Part shown: positions 22,801-35,700 of the stretch, in pieces
Layout: each line of letters starts with the position of its first letter
How positions within the stretch are numbered: the stretch's first letter is position 1
From: JBAYIE01 sp965279165
Lineage (GTDB): Bacteria; Bacteroidota; Bacteroidia; UKL13-3
Assembly (NCBI GenBank): GCA_965279165.1
Contig: OZ257140.1
Span: 2,294,001-2,358,000 of the forward strand
Reading direction: 5' to 3'
Length of the DNA stretch: 64,000 nt
The notes under the pieces: model-generated
Told to the model about the DNA's origin: nothing
Seen by the model: the letters and a program-made list of their open reading frames with translations, nothing else
Databases searched by the model: none
Made by a program: the position numbers and the translations under genes

Positions 22801-25800
22801 GAACTAACTCATCCAATTTAATTTTAAGCGGATATACAGGAAGTATCGTAAGATGGCAATCATCAACGGTATCCAACTTCTCATCAAATGTTACCAATAT
22901 TGAAAATACAACCATTGGATATACAGCAACCAACGTAACAGCCACAACCTATTATAGAGCAATTATTAAGAGTGGTGTTTGTGATTCAGCGTCGAGTGCA
23001 AGTGCAACGGTAACGGTAAATCCGGTAAGTGTTGGTGGAACATTTACAGGAGGCAATGTATCAGTATGTACCGGAACAAACAGCACTACTTTAACATTAA
23101 GTGGACATACAGGAACAATACAATGGCAGAGTTCAACCACATCGGCAACAAGTGGATTTACCAATATTACCGATTCAATATCTGCAACCTTAAGAGCGAA
23201 CAACCTAACAACCAAAACATATTATAGAGCAGTAGTAACTAGTGGTGTTTGTTCACCAGTAAACAGTAGCGTGGATAGTATCATGGTAAATCCTGCAAGT
23301 GTTGGTGGAAGTATATCGGGCAGTGCAACGGTATGTAGCGGAACCAATTCAACAAACTTAACCTTAAGCGGACATACAGGAAGTATCGTAAGATGGCAAT
23401 CATCTACCGCATCAGATTTTAGTAGTGGCTTAACCAATATTGAAAATACAACCATTGGATATACAGCAACTAACGTAACAGCCACAACCTATTATAGAAC
23501 AATTATTAAGAGTGGTGTATGTGATTCGGCATCGAGTGCAAGTGCCACAATAAGTGTTAATCCGGTAAGTGTTGGTGGAACATTTACAGGAGGTAATGTA
23601 TCGGTATGTACCGGAACAAACAGCAGCACATTAACACTAAGTGGACATACAGGAACAATACAATGGCAGAGTTCAATCACATCTGCAACAAGTGGATTTA
23701 CAAATATTACCGATTCAATATCAGCAACCTTAAGAGCGAACAACCTTACAACCAAAACATATTACAGAGCAGTAGTAACTAGTGGTGTTTGTTCACCAGT
23801 AAACAGTAGCGTGGATAGTATCATGGTAAATCCTGCAAGTGTTGGTGGAAGTATATCAGGTAGTACAACGGTATGTAGTGGAACTAACTCATCCAATTTA
23901 ATTTTAAGCGGACATACAGGAAGTATCGTAAGATGGCAATCATCTACCGCATCAGATTTTAGTAGTGGCTTAACCAATATTGTAAACACCACAACTACAC
24001 ATACAGCAAGCAACGTAACAGCTACTACTTATTATAGAGCAATTATTAAGAGTGGTGTTTGTGATTCAGCAAGCAGTGCAAGTGCCACAATAAGTGTTAA
24101 TCCGGTAAGTGTTGGCGGAACATTTACAGGAGGCAATGTATCGGTATGTACCGGAACAAACAGCACTACTTTAACATTAAGTGGACATACAGGAACAATA
24201 CAATGGCAGAGTTCAACCACATCTGCAACAAGTGGATTTACCAATATTGCCGATTCAATATCAGCAACCTTAAGAGCGAACAACCTAACAGCCAAAACAT
24301 ATTACAGAGCAGTAGTAACTAGTGGTGTTTGTTCACCAGTAAATAGTAGCGTGGATAGTATCATGGTAAATCCTGCAAGTGTTGGTGGAAGTATATCGGG
24401 CAGTACAACGGTATGTAGCGGAACTAACTCATCCAATTTAATTTTAAGCGGACATACAGGAAGTATCGTAAGATGGCAATCATCTACAGTATCCAACTTC
24501 TCTTCTAACGTAACCAATATTGAAAATACAACCACTACACAAACTGCAAGCAACTTAACAGCCACAACCTATTATAGAGCAATTATTAAGAGTGGTGTTT
24601 GTGATTCGGCATCGAGTGCAAGTGCCACAATAAGTGTTAATCCGGTAAGTGTTGGTGGAACATTTACAGGAGGCAATGTATCGGTATGTACCGGAACAAA
24701 CAGCACTACTTTAACATTAAGTGGACATACAGGAACAATACAATGGCAGAGTTCAACCACATCTGCAACAAGTGGATTTACAAATATTACCGATTCAATA
24801 TCTGCAACCTTAAGAGCGAACAACCTTACAACCAAAACATATTATAGAGCAGTAGTAACCAGTGGTGTTTGTTCACCAGTAAATAGTAGCGTGGATAGTA
24901 TCATGGTAAATCCTGCAAGTGTTGGTGGAAGTATATCGGGCAGTACAACGGTATGTAGCGGAACTAACTCATCCAATTTAATATTAAGCGGATATACAGG
25001 AAGTATCGTAAGATGGCAATCATCTACAGTATCCAACTTCTCATCCAATGTAACGAATATTGAAAATACAACCATTGGATATACAACAACCAACGTAACT
25101 GCCACAACCTATTATAGAGCAATTATTAAGAGTGGTGTTTGTGATTCAGCAAGCAGTGCAAGTGCAACGGTAACGGTAAATCCTGCAAGTGTGGGCGGAA
25201 CATTTACAGGAGGCAATGTATCGGTATGTACCGGAACAAACAGCACTACTTTAACACTGAGTGGACATACAGGAACAATACAATGGCAGAGTTCAACCAC
25301 ATCTGCAACAAGTGGATTTACCAATATTACCGACTCAATATCTGCAACCTTAAGAGCGAACAACCTAACAGCCAAAACATATTATAGAGCAGTAGTAACT
25401 AGTGGTGTTTGTTCGCCAGTAAACAGCAGTGTTGACTCAATAATGATCTCACCTGTATCAGTTGGTGGAAGTATATCGGGAGGAGCAACGGTATGTAGCG
25501 GAACCAATTCAACCAACTTAACCTTAAGCGGACATACAGGAAGTATCGTAAGATGGCAATCATCTACCGCATCAGATTTTAGTAGTGGCTTAACCAATAT
25601 TGCAAACACCACTACCACAAATACTGCAACCAACGTAACTGCCACAACATATTATAGAGCAATTATTAAGAGTGGCGTTTGTGATTCGGCATCGAGTGCA
25701 AGTGCCACAATAAGTGTTAATCCGGTAAGTGTTGGCGGAACATTTACAGGAGGCAATGTATCGGTATGTACCGGAACAAACAGCACTACTTTAACATTAA

Positions 25801-28800
25801 GTGGACATACAGGAACAATACAATGGCAGAGTTCAACCACATCTGCAACAAGTGGATTTACAAATATTACCGATTCAATATCTGCAAGCTTAAGAGCGAG
25901 CAACCTAACAACCAAAACATATTACAGAGCAGTAGTAACTAGTGGTGTTTGTTCACCAGTAAATAGTAGCGTGGATAGTATCATGGTAAATCCTGCAAGT
26001 GTTGGTGGAAGTATATCGGGCAGTACAACGGTATGTAGCGGAACTAACTCATCCAATTTAATTTTAAGCGGATATACAGGAAGTATCGTAAGATGGCAAT
26101 CATCTACAGTATCCAACTTCTCATCCAATGTTACCAATATTGATAACACCACAACTACACAAACAGCAACCAACGTAACTGCCACAACCTATTATAGAGC
26201 AATCATTAAGAGTGGCGTTTGTGATTCGGCGTCGAGTGCAAGTGCCACAATAAGTGTTAATCCGGTAAGTGTTGGCGGAACATTTACAGGAGGCAATGTA
26301 TCGGTATGTACCGGAACAAACAGCACTACTTTAACATTAAGTGGACATACAGGAACAATACAATGGCAGAGTTCAACCACATCTGCAACAAGTGGATTTA
26401 CAAATATTACCGATTCAATATCTGCAACCTTAAGAGCGAACAACCTTACAACCAAAACATATTACAGAGCAGTAGTAACTAGTGGTGTTTGTTCACCAGT
26501 AAATAGTAGCGTGGATAGTATCATGGTAAATCCTGCAAGTGTTGGTGGAAGTATATCGGGCAGTACAACGGTATGTAGCGGAACTAACTCATCCAATTTA
26601 ATTTTAAGCGGATATACAGGAAGTATCGTAAGATGGCAATCATCTACAGTATCCAACTTCTCATCAAATGTTACCAATATTGAAAATACAACCATTGGAT
26701 ATACAGCAACCAACGTAACAGCAACAACCTATTATAGAGCAATTATTAAGAGTGGTGTTTGTGATTCAGCAAGCAGTGCAAGTGCAACGGTAACGGTAAA
26801 TCCTGCAAGTGTGGGCGGAACATTTACAGGAGGCAATGTATCGGTATGTACCGGAACAAACAGCACTACTTTAACATTGAGTGGACATACAGGAACAATA
26901 CAATGGCAGAGTTCAACCACATCTGCAACAAGTGGATTTACCAATATTACCGATTCAATATCAGCAACCTTAAGAGCGAACAACCTTACAGCCAAAACAT
27001 ATTATAGAGCAGTAGTAACTAGTGGTGTTTGTTCGCCAGTAAACAGCAGTGTTGACTCAATCATGATCTCACCTGTATCAGTTGGTGGAAGTATATCAGG
27101 TAGCACAACGGTATGTAGCGGAACCAATTCAACCAACTTAACCTTAAGCGGACATACAGGAAGTATCGTAAGATGGCAATCATCTACAGTATCCAACTTC
27201 TCATCCAATGTTACCAATATTGAAAATACAACCATTGGATATACAGCAAGCAACGTAACTGCCACAACCTTTTATAGAGCAATCATTAAGAGTGGTGTTT
27301 GTGATTCAGCATCGAGTGCAAGTGCCACAATAAGTGTTAATCCGGTAAGTGTTGGCGGAACATTTACAGGAGGTAATGTATCGGTATGTACCGGAACAAA
27401 CAGCACTACTTTAACATTAAGTGGACATACAGGAACAATACAATGGCAGAGTTCAACCACATCTGCAACAAGTGGATTTACAAATATTACCGATTCAATA
27501 TCTGCAACCTTAAGAGCGAACAACCTTACAACCAAAACATATTACAGAGCAGTAGTAACTAGTGGTGTTTGTTCACCAGTAAACAGTAGCGTGGATAGTA
27601 TCATGGTAAATCCTGCAAGTGTTGGTGGAAGTATATCGGGAGGAGCAACGGTATGTAGCGGAACCAATTCAACCAACTTAACCTTAAGCGGACATACAGG
27701 AAGTATCGTAAGATGGCAATCATCTACAGTATCCAACTTCTCAGCCAATGTTACCAATATTGATAACACCACAACTACACAAACAGCAACCAACGTAACT
27801 GCCACAACCTATTATAGAGCAATCATTAAGAGTGGTGTATGTGATTCAGCGTCGAGTGCAAGTGCCACAATAAGTGTTAATCCGGTAAGTGTTGGCGGAA
27901 CATTTACAGGAGGCAATGTATCGGTATGTACCGGAACAAACAGCACTACTTTAACATTAAGTGGACATACAGGAACAATACAATGGCAGAGTTCAATCAC
28001 ATCTGCAACAAGTGGATTTGCAAATATTACCGACTCTGTTTCTGCAACCTTAAGAGCGAACAACCTTACAACCAAAACATATTACAGAGCAGTAGTAACT
28101 AGTGGTGTTTGTTCACCAGTAAACAGTAGCGTGGATAGTATCATGGTAAATCCTGCAAGTGTTGGTGGAAGTATATCGGGCAGTACAACGGTATGTAGCG
28201 GAACTAACTCATCCAATTTAATTTTAAGCGGATATACAGGAAGTATCGTAAGATGGCAATCATCTACAGTATCCAACTTCTCATCAAATGTTACCAATAT
28301 TGATAACACCACAACTACACAAACAGCAACCAACGTAACTGCCACAACCTATTATAGAGCAATCATTAAGAGTGGTGTATGTGATTCGGCATCGAGTGCA
28401 AGTGCCACAATAAGTGTTAATCCGGTAAGTGTTGGCGGAACATTTACAGGAGGTAATGTATCGGTATGTACCGGAACAAACAGCACTACTTTAACATTAA
28501 GTGGACATACAGGAACAATACAATGGCAGAGTTCAACCACATCTGCAACAAGTGGATTTACAAATATTACCGATTCAATATCTGCAACCTTAAGAGCGAA
28601 CAACCTTACAACCAAAACATATTACAGAGCAGTAGTAACTAGTGGTGTTTGTTCACCAGTAAATAGTAGCGTGGATAGTATCATGGTAAATCCTGCAAGT
28701 GTTGGTGGAAGTATATCGGGCAGTACAACGGTATGTAGCGGAACTAACTCATCCAATTTAATATTAAGCGGATATACAGGAAGTATCGTAAGATGGCAAT

Positions 28801-29778
28801 CATCTACAGTATCCAACTTCTCATCCAATGTTACCAATATTGAAAATACAACCATTGGATATACAGCAACCAACGTAACAGCCACAACCTATTATAGAGC
28901 AATCATTAAGAGTGGTGTTTGTGATTCAGCGTCGAGTGCAAGTGCCACAATAAGTGTTAATCCGGTAAGTGTTGGCGGAACATTTACAGGAGGTAATGTA
29001 TCGGTATGTACCGGAACAAACAGCAGCACATTAACACTAAGTGGACATACAGGAACAATACAATGGCAGAGTTCAATCACATCGGCAACAAGTGGATTTA
29101 CAAATATTACCGACTCTGTTTCTGCAAGCTTAAGAGCGAACAACCTAACAACCAAAACATATTACAGAGCAGTAGTAACTAGTGGTGTTTGTTCACCAGT
29201 AAATAGTAGCGTGGATAGTATCATGGTAAATCCTGCAAGTGTTGGTGGAAGTATATCAGGTAGCACAACGGTATGTAGCGGAACCAATTCAACCAACTTA
29301 ACCTTAAGCGGACATACAGGAAGTATCGTAAGATGGCAATCATCTACAGTATCCAACTTCTCAGCCAATGTTACCAATATTGATAACACCACAACTACAC
29401 AAACAGCAACCAACGTAACTGCCACAACCTATTATAGAGCAATCATTAAGAGTGGTGTATGTGATTCAGCGTCGAGTGCAAGTGCAAGTGTAAGTGTAAA
29501 TCCGGTAAGTGTTGGCGGAACATTTACAGGAGGCAATGTATCGGTATGTACCGGAACAAACAGCACTACTTTAACATTAAGTGGACATACAGGAACAATA
29601 CAATGGCAGAGTTCAACCACATCGGCAACAAGTGGATTTACAAATATTACCGATTCAATATCAGCAACCTTAAGAGCGAACAACCTAACAGCCAAAACAT
29701 ATTACAGAGCAGTAGTAACTAGTGGAAGTTGTTCGGCAGCAAACAGCGGTGTGGATAGCATCATGATTAATAGTCCAG
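10609..29778 (+). repeat. Third 270-bp tandem array: about 71 units, mainly alternating A/B (540-bp period)
   Basis: After two A-type units the array alternates A (IVRWQSST, IIKSGVCDSASSAS) and B (GTIQWQSSTTSATSGF, VVTSGVCSPVNSSVDSIM) units to the end. A units vary by shuffling a few blocks: TASDFSSGL or TVSNFSSNV, then IENTTIGYTATN, IDNTTTTQTATN, IANTTTT or IVNTTTTH. Longer segments are reused at exact multiples of 270 bp. The single frameshift of the gene lies inside this array at 16782. Confidence 0.93.
16780..16785 (+). other. Single-base frameshift (missing A) in the giant gene
   Basis: Every sister unit reads CCAGTAAACAG here, for example around 16240 and 17320. At 16777-16786 the sequence is CCAGTAACAG, one A short in an AAA run. 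Upstream coding is frame 1 and downstream coding is frame 3. After the shift frame 1 runs nine more codons to TAA at 16807-16809. Adding one A restores an uninterrupted 15-kilo-residue reading frame. An assembly or read error in a repeat, or a true inactivating or phase-variable deletion, are both possible. Confidence 0.9.
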
Positions 29779-32700
29779 TGGTCTCAAATATTATTAGCGG
29801 AAATCAACGAATTTGTTATGGATCAGTTGCAGGTGTGTTAAGTGGGTCAGTTCCTACAGGAGGAAATGGATCTTCATATTTATATTCTTGGATTAGTAGT
29901 ACAACCTCAGCGAATTCAGGATTTACTCTTGCTAATGGAACTAATATTAATTCGAATTATTTACCGGGATCATTGACTCAAAATACTTGGTTTAGGAGGC
30001 TTGTTTCTTCTGGGATTTGTCCGACAGATACTTCTAATGCGTTGTTAGATACAGTTAGTTTAAAAGTTGTTTATGCATATAATACAACCCCAATAAATAT
30101 TATATATGGCTCAATATTGTCATTGCCTGCAACAGTACAAGTAAAATATAATGATAGTACATCTGAATTTAGACCTGTAACTTGGGATTCTTCCGGTTTT
30201 TCTGGTATTGTAGGAGTATATAATTATAATGGTGTTATTTCATTGGCTAATGGCACCTGCAATCCTTCAAATATTGAAGCAAGTGTTCAAATTACAATCT
30301 CACCAAAAGCAATCACTGTAAAAGCAGATTCGTTGACAAAAGTATACGGATCAACAGAACCGACTCTCACGTATCAGATTATCAGTGGAAGTTTGGTAGG
30401 AGGCGATGTATTTACAGGCAGCATCAGTAGAACAAGTGGGGAAAATGTAGGCAAGTATGCCATCAACCAGGGAAGCTTATCACTAAGCAGCAACTATACA
30501 TTAACGTATATAAAAGATAGCTTAACGATAACACCAAAAGCAATCACGATAACAGCGTCATCAAAAACAAAAGTATACGGAGAAAATGATCCGTTGTTAA
30601 CTTATAGCATTACATCAGGCGGGCCGTTGGTAGGCACAGATAGTTTAACAGGCAGCTTAAGCAGAGCAACAGGAGCTAATGTAGGCAAGTATGTAATCGG
30701 TCAAGGAACATTAAGTGCAGGATCCAATTACACGTTAACATATATACAGGATAGTTTAACGATAACACCAAAAGCAATAAGTGTAACAGCGGATGCAAAA
30801 ACAAAAGTATACGGATCAACAGATCCTACACTTACCTATCAGATAACAAGTGGAAGTTTGGTAGGAGGAGATGCATTTAGTGGCAGCATCAACAGAACAA
30901 GTGGAGATAGTGTAGGCAAGTATGCTATCAACAAAGGAACCTTATCGCTAAGCAGCAACTATACCTTAACGTATATAAAAGATAGCTTAACCATAACACC
31001 AAAAGCAATTACCGTTACTGCAGATGCCAAAACTAAAGTATATGGAGATGTAGATCCAATTCTGGTATATCAAATTACCAATGGTAATTTAATAGGAGGG
31101 GATGTGTTTAGCGGAAGTATTAGTCGTACTTCAGGAGAGAATATTGGTAAGTATTCAATCAACCAAGGTTCACTTACATTGAATAGCAATTATATATTAA
31201 CGTATATAAATGATTCATTAACTATTACTCCTAAATCAGTAATCGTAAAAGCAAATGGTAAAACAAAGGAATTTGGTTCATCTGATCCTTTATTAGATTA
31301 TATTCTCATAGGTACTACATTGCCTGGGGATGTATTTAGTGGTAGTTTGACCCGCTCATCTGGTGAAAACGTTGGGAAGTATTCCATAAATCAAGGGTCA
31401 TTAACACTTGGAAATAATTATACAATTACATATATTAATGATAGTCTTTCAATTACTCCTAAAGCCATTGTAGTTAAGGCCAATTCTCAATTAAAAATTT
31501 ATGGAGAATCGGATCCAACTCTTTTATATCAAATATTGGCAGGAGGATTAATAGGTTCCGATTCATTTAGTGGGAATTTAAACAGGGTGTCAGGTGAGAT
31601 AGTAGGTAAATATGTTATTAATCAAGGAACATTATCATTAAGTAGCAACTACACTTTGACATATGTTAAAGATAGTTTAACTATCAATCCAAGATCGATT
31701 ACCGTAACTGCAGATGCAAAAACAAAAGTTTACGGAACTTCCGACCCTACACTTACCTATCAAATTACAAATGGTAGTCTGGTATTAGGAGATGCATTTA
31801 TTGGAAGCATCAACAGAACAACTGGAGAAAATGTAGGCAAGTATGCCATTAATCAAGGTACATTATCATTAAATAGTAATTATAATTTAACGTACATAAA
31901 AGATAGCTTATCGATTACTAAAAACTTCATAACGATCAAGGCAGATGCCAAGTCTAAAGTATATGGTGCAAGTGAACCGGGTTTAACGTATCAGATTGTA
32001 TCTGGAACGCTATCTGAAGGAGACAACTTTAGCGGAAGTCTGAGTAGAACAGCAGGCGAGAATGTAGGCAGTTATACGATTGGTCAGGGAAGTGTAAGTT
32101 TGAGTGGTAACTATACCTTGGTATACCAAAGTGATTCATTAAGTATAACACCAAGACCGATTAGTGTACGAGCAGATTCATTGACAAAAGTATATGGCGC
32201 AAGTGATCCAACACTTACCTATCAAATCACATCCGGTACACTTGTAGGCGGCGATAATTTTAGTGGTAGCATACAAAGAACAGCAGGAGAGAATGTAGGC
32301 AAGTATGCAATCAACCAGGGTACATTATCATTGAGCAGCAACTACAGTTTAATATATGTAAGAGATAGTTTAACCATTATTCAAAGATCAATCACAGCTA
32401 AAGCGGATCCAAAGACAAAAGTTTATGGAACCAATGACTCTGTGTTAACGTATCAAATTATAAATGGAACTTTGGTTTCCGGAGATGTGTTTAGTGGTAA
32501 TTTAGTTAGGACATCAGGAGAGAACGTTGGCAAGTATTCGATAAACATTGGTACTTTAACTTTAAACAACAACTACTTATTTACGTATTTAAATGATAGT
32601 TTAACAATAACGCCAAAATCAATTACGGTTAAAGCTGATGCAAAAGCTAAAATCTTCGGCACGCCTGATCCGGTTCTCACCTATTTAATTGTTCAAGGAG

Positions 32701-35700
32701 ATTTATCTTTTAGTGATAATATATCAGGCTCTTTAAGTAGAACTCCTGGTGAAAATTTGGGAAAATATTCAATAAATCAAGGATCTCTTAGTTTAAATAG
32801 TAATTACAATCTAACTTATATTAGAGACAGTTTAACAATTGGTTTAACTGCAATTACTGTAAAAGCAGATGCCAAAACAAAGGTTTATGGAAATTCCGAC
32901 CCGTCACTAACCTATACCGTTGTTTCAGGAACCATTCAGCCGGGTGATAACTTTACTGGATCTCTAGTAAGATCGAATGGTGAAAGTGTAAATAAGTATT
33001 CTATAGGACAAGGCACTTTAAGTTTACCGTCAAATTATACATTAATCTTTATTAATGATACTTTAGAAATAACTCCAAGACCAATAACAATTAAAGCTAA
33101 TCCATCCTCAAAAATATATGGTAATACAGATTCGGTATTAACCTATCAAATTACCTCGGGTAACTTAGTCGGAAATGACCTGTTTACAGGTAACCTGTTA
33201 AGAAGTCCAGGTTCAAATATTGGTAAATATAATATAGGAATAGGAACAGTTACTTTAGGTAACAATTATGCATTAACTTATTTAAATGATACTTTAACAA
33301 TCTTACCAAGATTAATAACGGTTAAAGCAGATCCGAAATCAAAAGTATATGGGTCTAGTGATCCTGTTTTAACTTATCAGATAACTTCGGGTTCACTGGC
33401 ATTATCAGATTCATTTAGCGGATCGATTAACCGGACAATAGGTGAAAGTATTGGAAAGTATCCAATTAATATTGGATCGCTGGCTTTGGGTAATAATTAT
33501 ATATTAACTTATATCAGAGATAGCTTAACAATTGGATCTAATATCATTATTGTTAAAGCAAATCCTTCTTCTAAAGTATACGGCAACCAAGATTCAACTC
33601 TTACCTATAACATCGTTTTCGGTTCATTACAAGGGTCGGATCAATTTACAGGTAATATCATAAGAGCCGCAGGTGAAAATATAGGGAAGTATGTAATTAC
33701 TCAAGGAACATTATCCTTGCCTGTACACTATTCACTGGTTTATCTCAGTGATAGTTTTACAGTTTTACCTCGTCCAATACAAGTTAAAGCCAACGAGAAA
33801 ACAAAAATTTATGGACAGTCAGATCCGTCTTTGAATTATCAAATAATCTCAGGAAATTTAGTTAATGGAGATTCTATTAGTGGAACAGTAATTAGAATTG
33901 TTGGCGAAAGCGTTGGTAAATATTCTATTAATAAAGGATCGTTAACTAGTAGTCCGAATTATACCCTTACTTATCTTAACGACTCTTTAACTATTACACC
34001 TAAATCGATTGTTGTTAAAGCAGACGTTAAATTTAAAACTTATGGCGATTCGGATCCTGTTCTTACCTATCAAATAGTTTCCGGTGCTCTAATTTCTGGG
34101 GATACTTTTGCAGGTAAACTTAGTCGTATTACTGGTGAAAATATTGGTAAATATCCTATTCATCAAGGTACACTTTCTTTGTCGAGTAATTATCAGTTTA
34201 CTTATCTATTGGATACATTAACAATATTGGTACGACCAGTTATTGTTAAAGCAGAAGCAAAAACCAAAATTTACGGTAATACTGACCCTTCCCTCACTTA
34301 TTATTTATTGTCTGGTTCATTAGCAACCGGTGATAATTTTATAGGAAATCTGGTAAGAACTACCGGCGAAAACGTTGGTAAATATTCAATTAACAAAGGA
34401 ACTCTGGCATTAAATAACAATTATTCACTTACTTATTTTAATGATAGTTTATCAATTACACCTAGAACATTAGTTGTAAAAGCAGATGCTAAATCTAAAG
34501 TATATGGTGCCAATGATCCTATACTTACTTACCAGTTTGTTGTTGGAAATTTAATTCAAGGTGATAGCGTTACAGGTAATCTATCAAGAAGTGCCGGAGA
34601 GTCTGTCGGAAAGTATGCCATTAATCAAGGATCATTTAATGTTAATAGCAATTATAGTATCACATACCTAAACGATAGTTTGACAATTACGCCGAAACCA
34701 CTTGTTGTGAAAGCGGAAGCAAAAACTAAAGTGTATGGAGAAATTGATCCTGTTTTAACTTATATTATCACCAACGGCGGACCATTGATAGGCACGGATA
34801 CATTTAGTGGTGCTTTATCTAGAAATACAGGAGAAAATATTGGAAACTATTTAATCAATAAAGGTACACTCTCATTAAATAGTAATTATACATTGTCTTA
34901 TTTAAATGATACTTTAAAAATTACTCCAAAACAAATTACGTTAAAGGTAAAGGATTTTGTTAAAGTATATAAGACAACCAAAGTCTTTAATACAGACACA
35001 AGCGTTTTCTCACTGATTGCAGGTGTTCTAACCAATGGAGCAAAAGTTCAGAGTGTTAGTGTAACTAGTGCTGGTGCATCTGAGTCGGCACCTATAGGAA
35101 CTTATGCAATCAATTTTGCAAATCTAGGGGTAGAATTAAGAGATCAATTGAATCAAGTAGTAACATCAAATTATACAATAAATTTAATTCCTGGTACCCT
35201 TACTGTAGTTGGCAGAGATATTAAACTTACTGTAACAAAAACCTCAGATAGTTCTTCTATAACCGCGGGAGATAGTATACCATATCGAATAAACGTAATA
35301 AACATCGGTACCGGTTCGATAAGCATCGGAGATCAAATAGAAATAATTGAACAACCTGCTTTGGGGTTGTCCATCGGTTCAGCATATTCAAATTTTGGTA
35401 ATTATAATATGTCCAATGGTTCCTTAACTTTAAATAATTCATTTGACCCGCTTGATACCATTATACTTCATGTTAAGGGAAGAGTTTCTCCAACCTTTAC
35501 TTCGTCAACCATTAAAAATGCAGTATTAATAAAATTGCCTCCGGATATTATCAATCCAATTGATAGCACTGACTCTATAACCACGCCGGTAAAACGTTGG
35601 ATTAATTTAACAACCGTAAAAACATCTGATAGCAGCAGCATAACAGCAGGAGATAGTATCAGCTATACCATTACCGTTACCAATAACGGACAATCAACCC

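Noticed and set aside
1446..29695. About 90 antisense open frames of 83-88 codons repeated every 270 bp on the minus strand
   Set aside because: They mirror the sense repeats exactly, follow from its codon pattern and have no independent start signals; sense-strand codon periodicity and module motifs identify the real frame.
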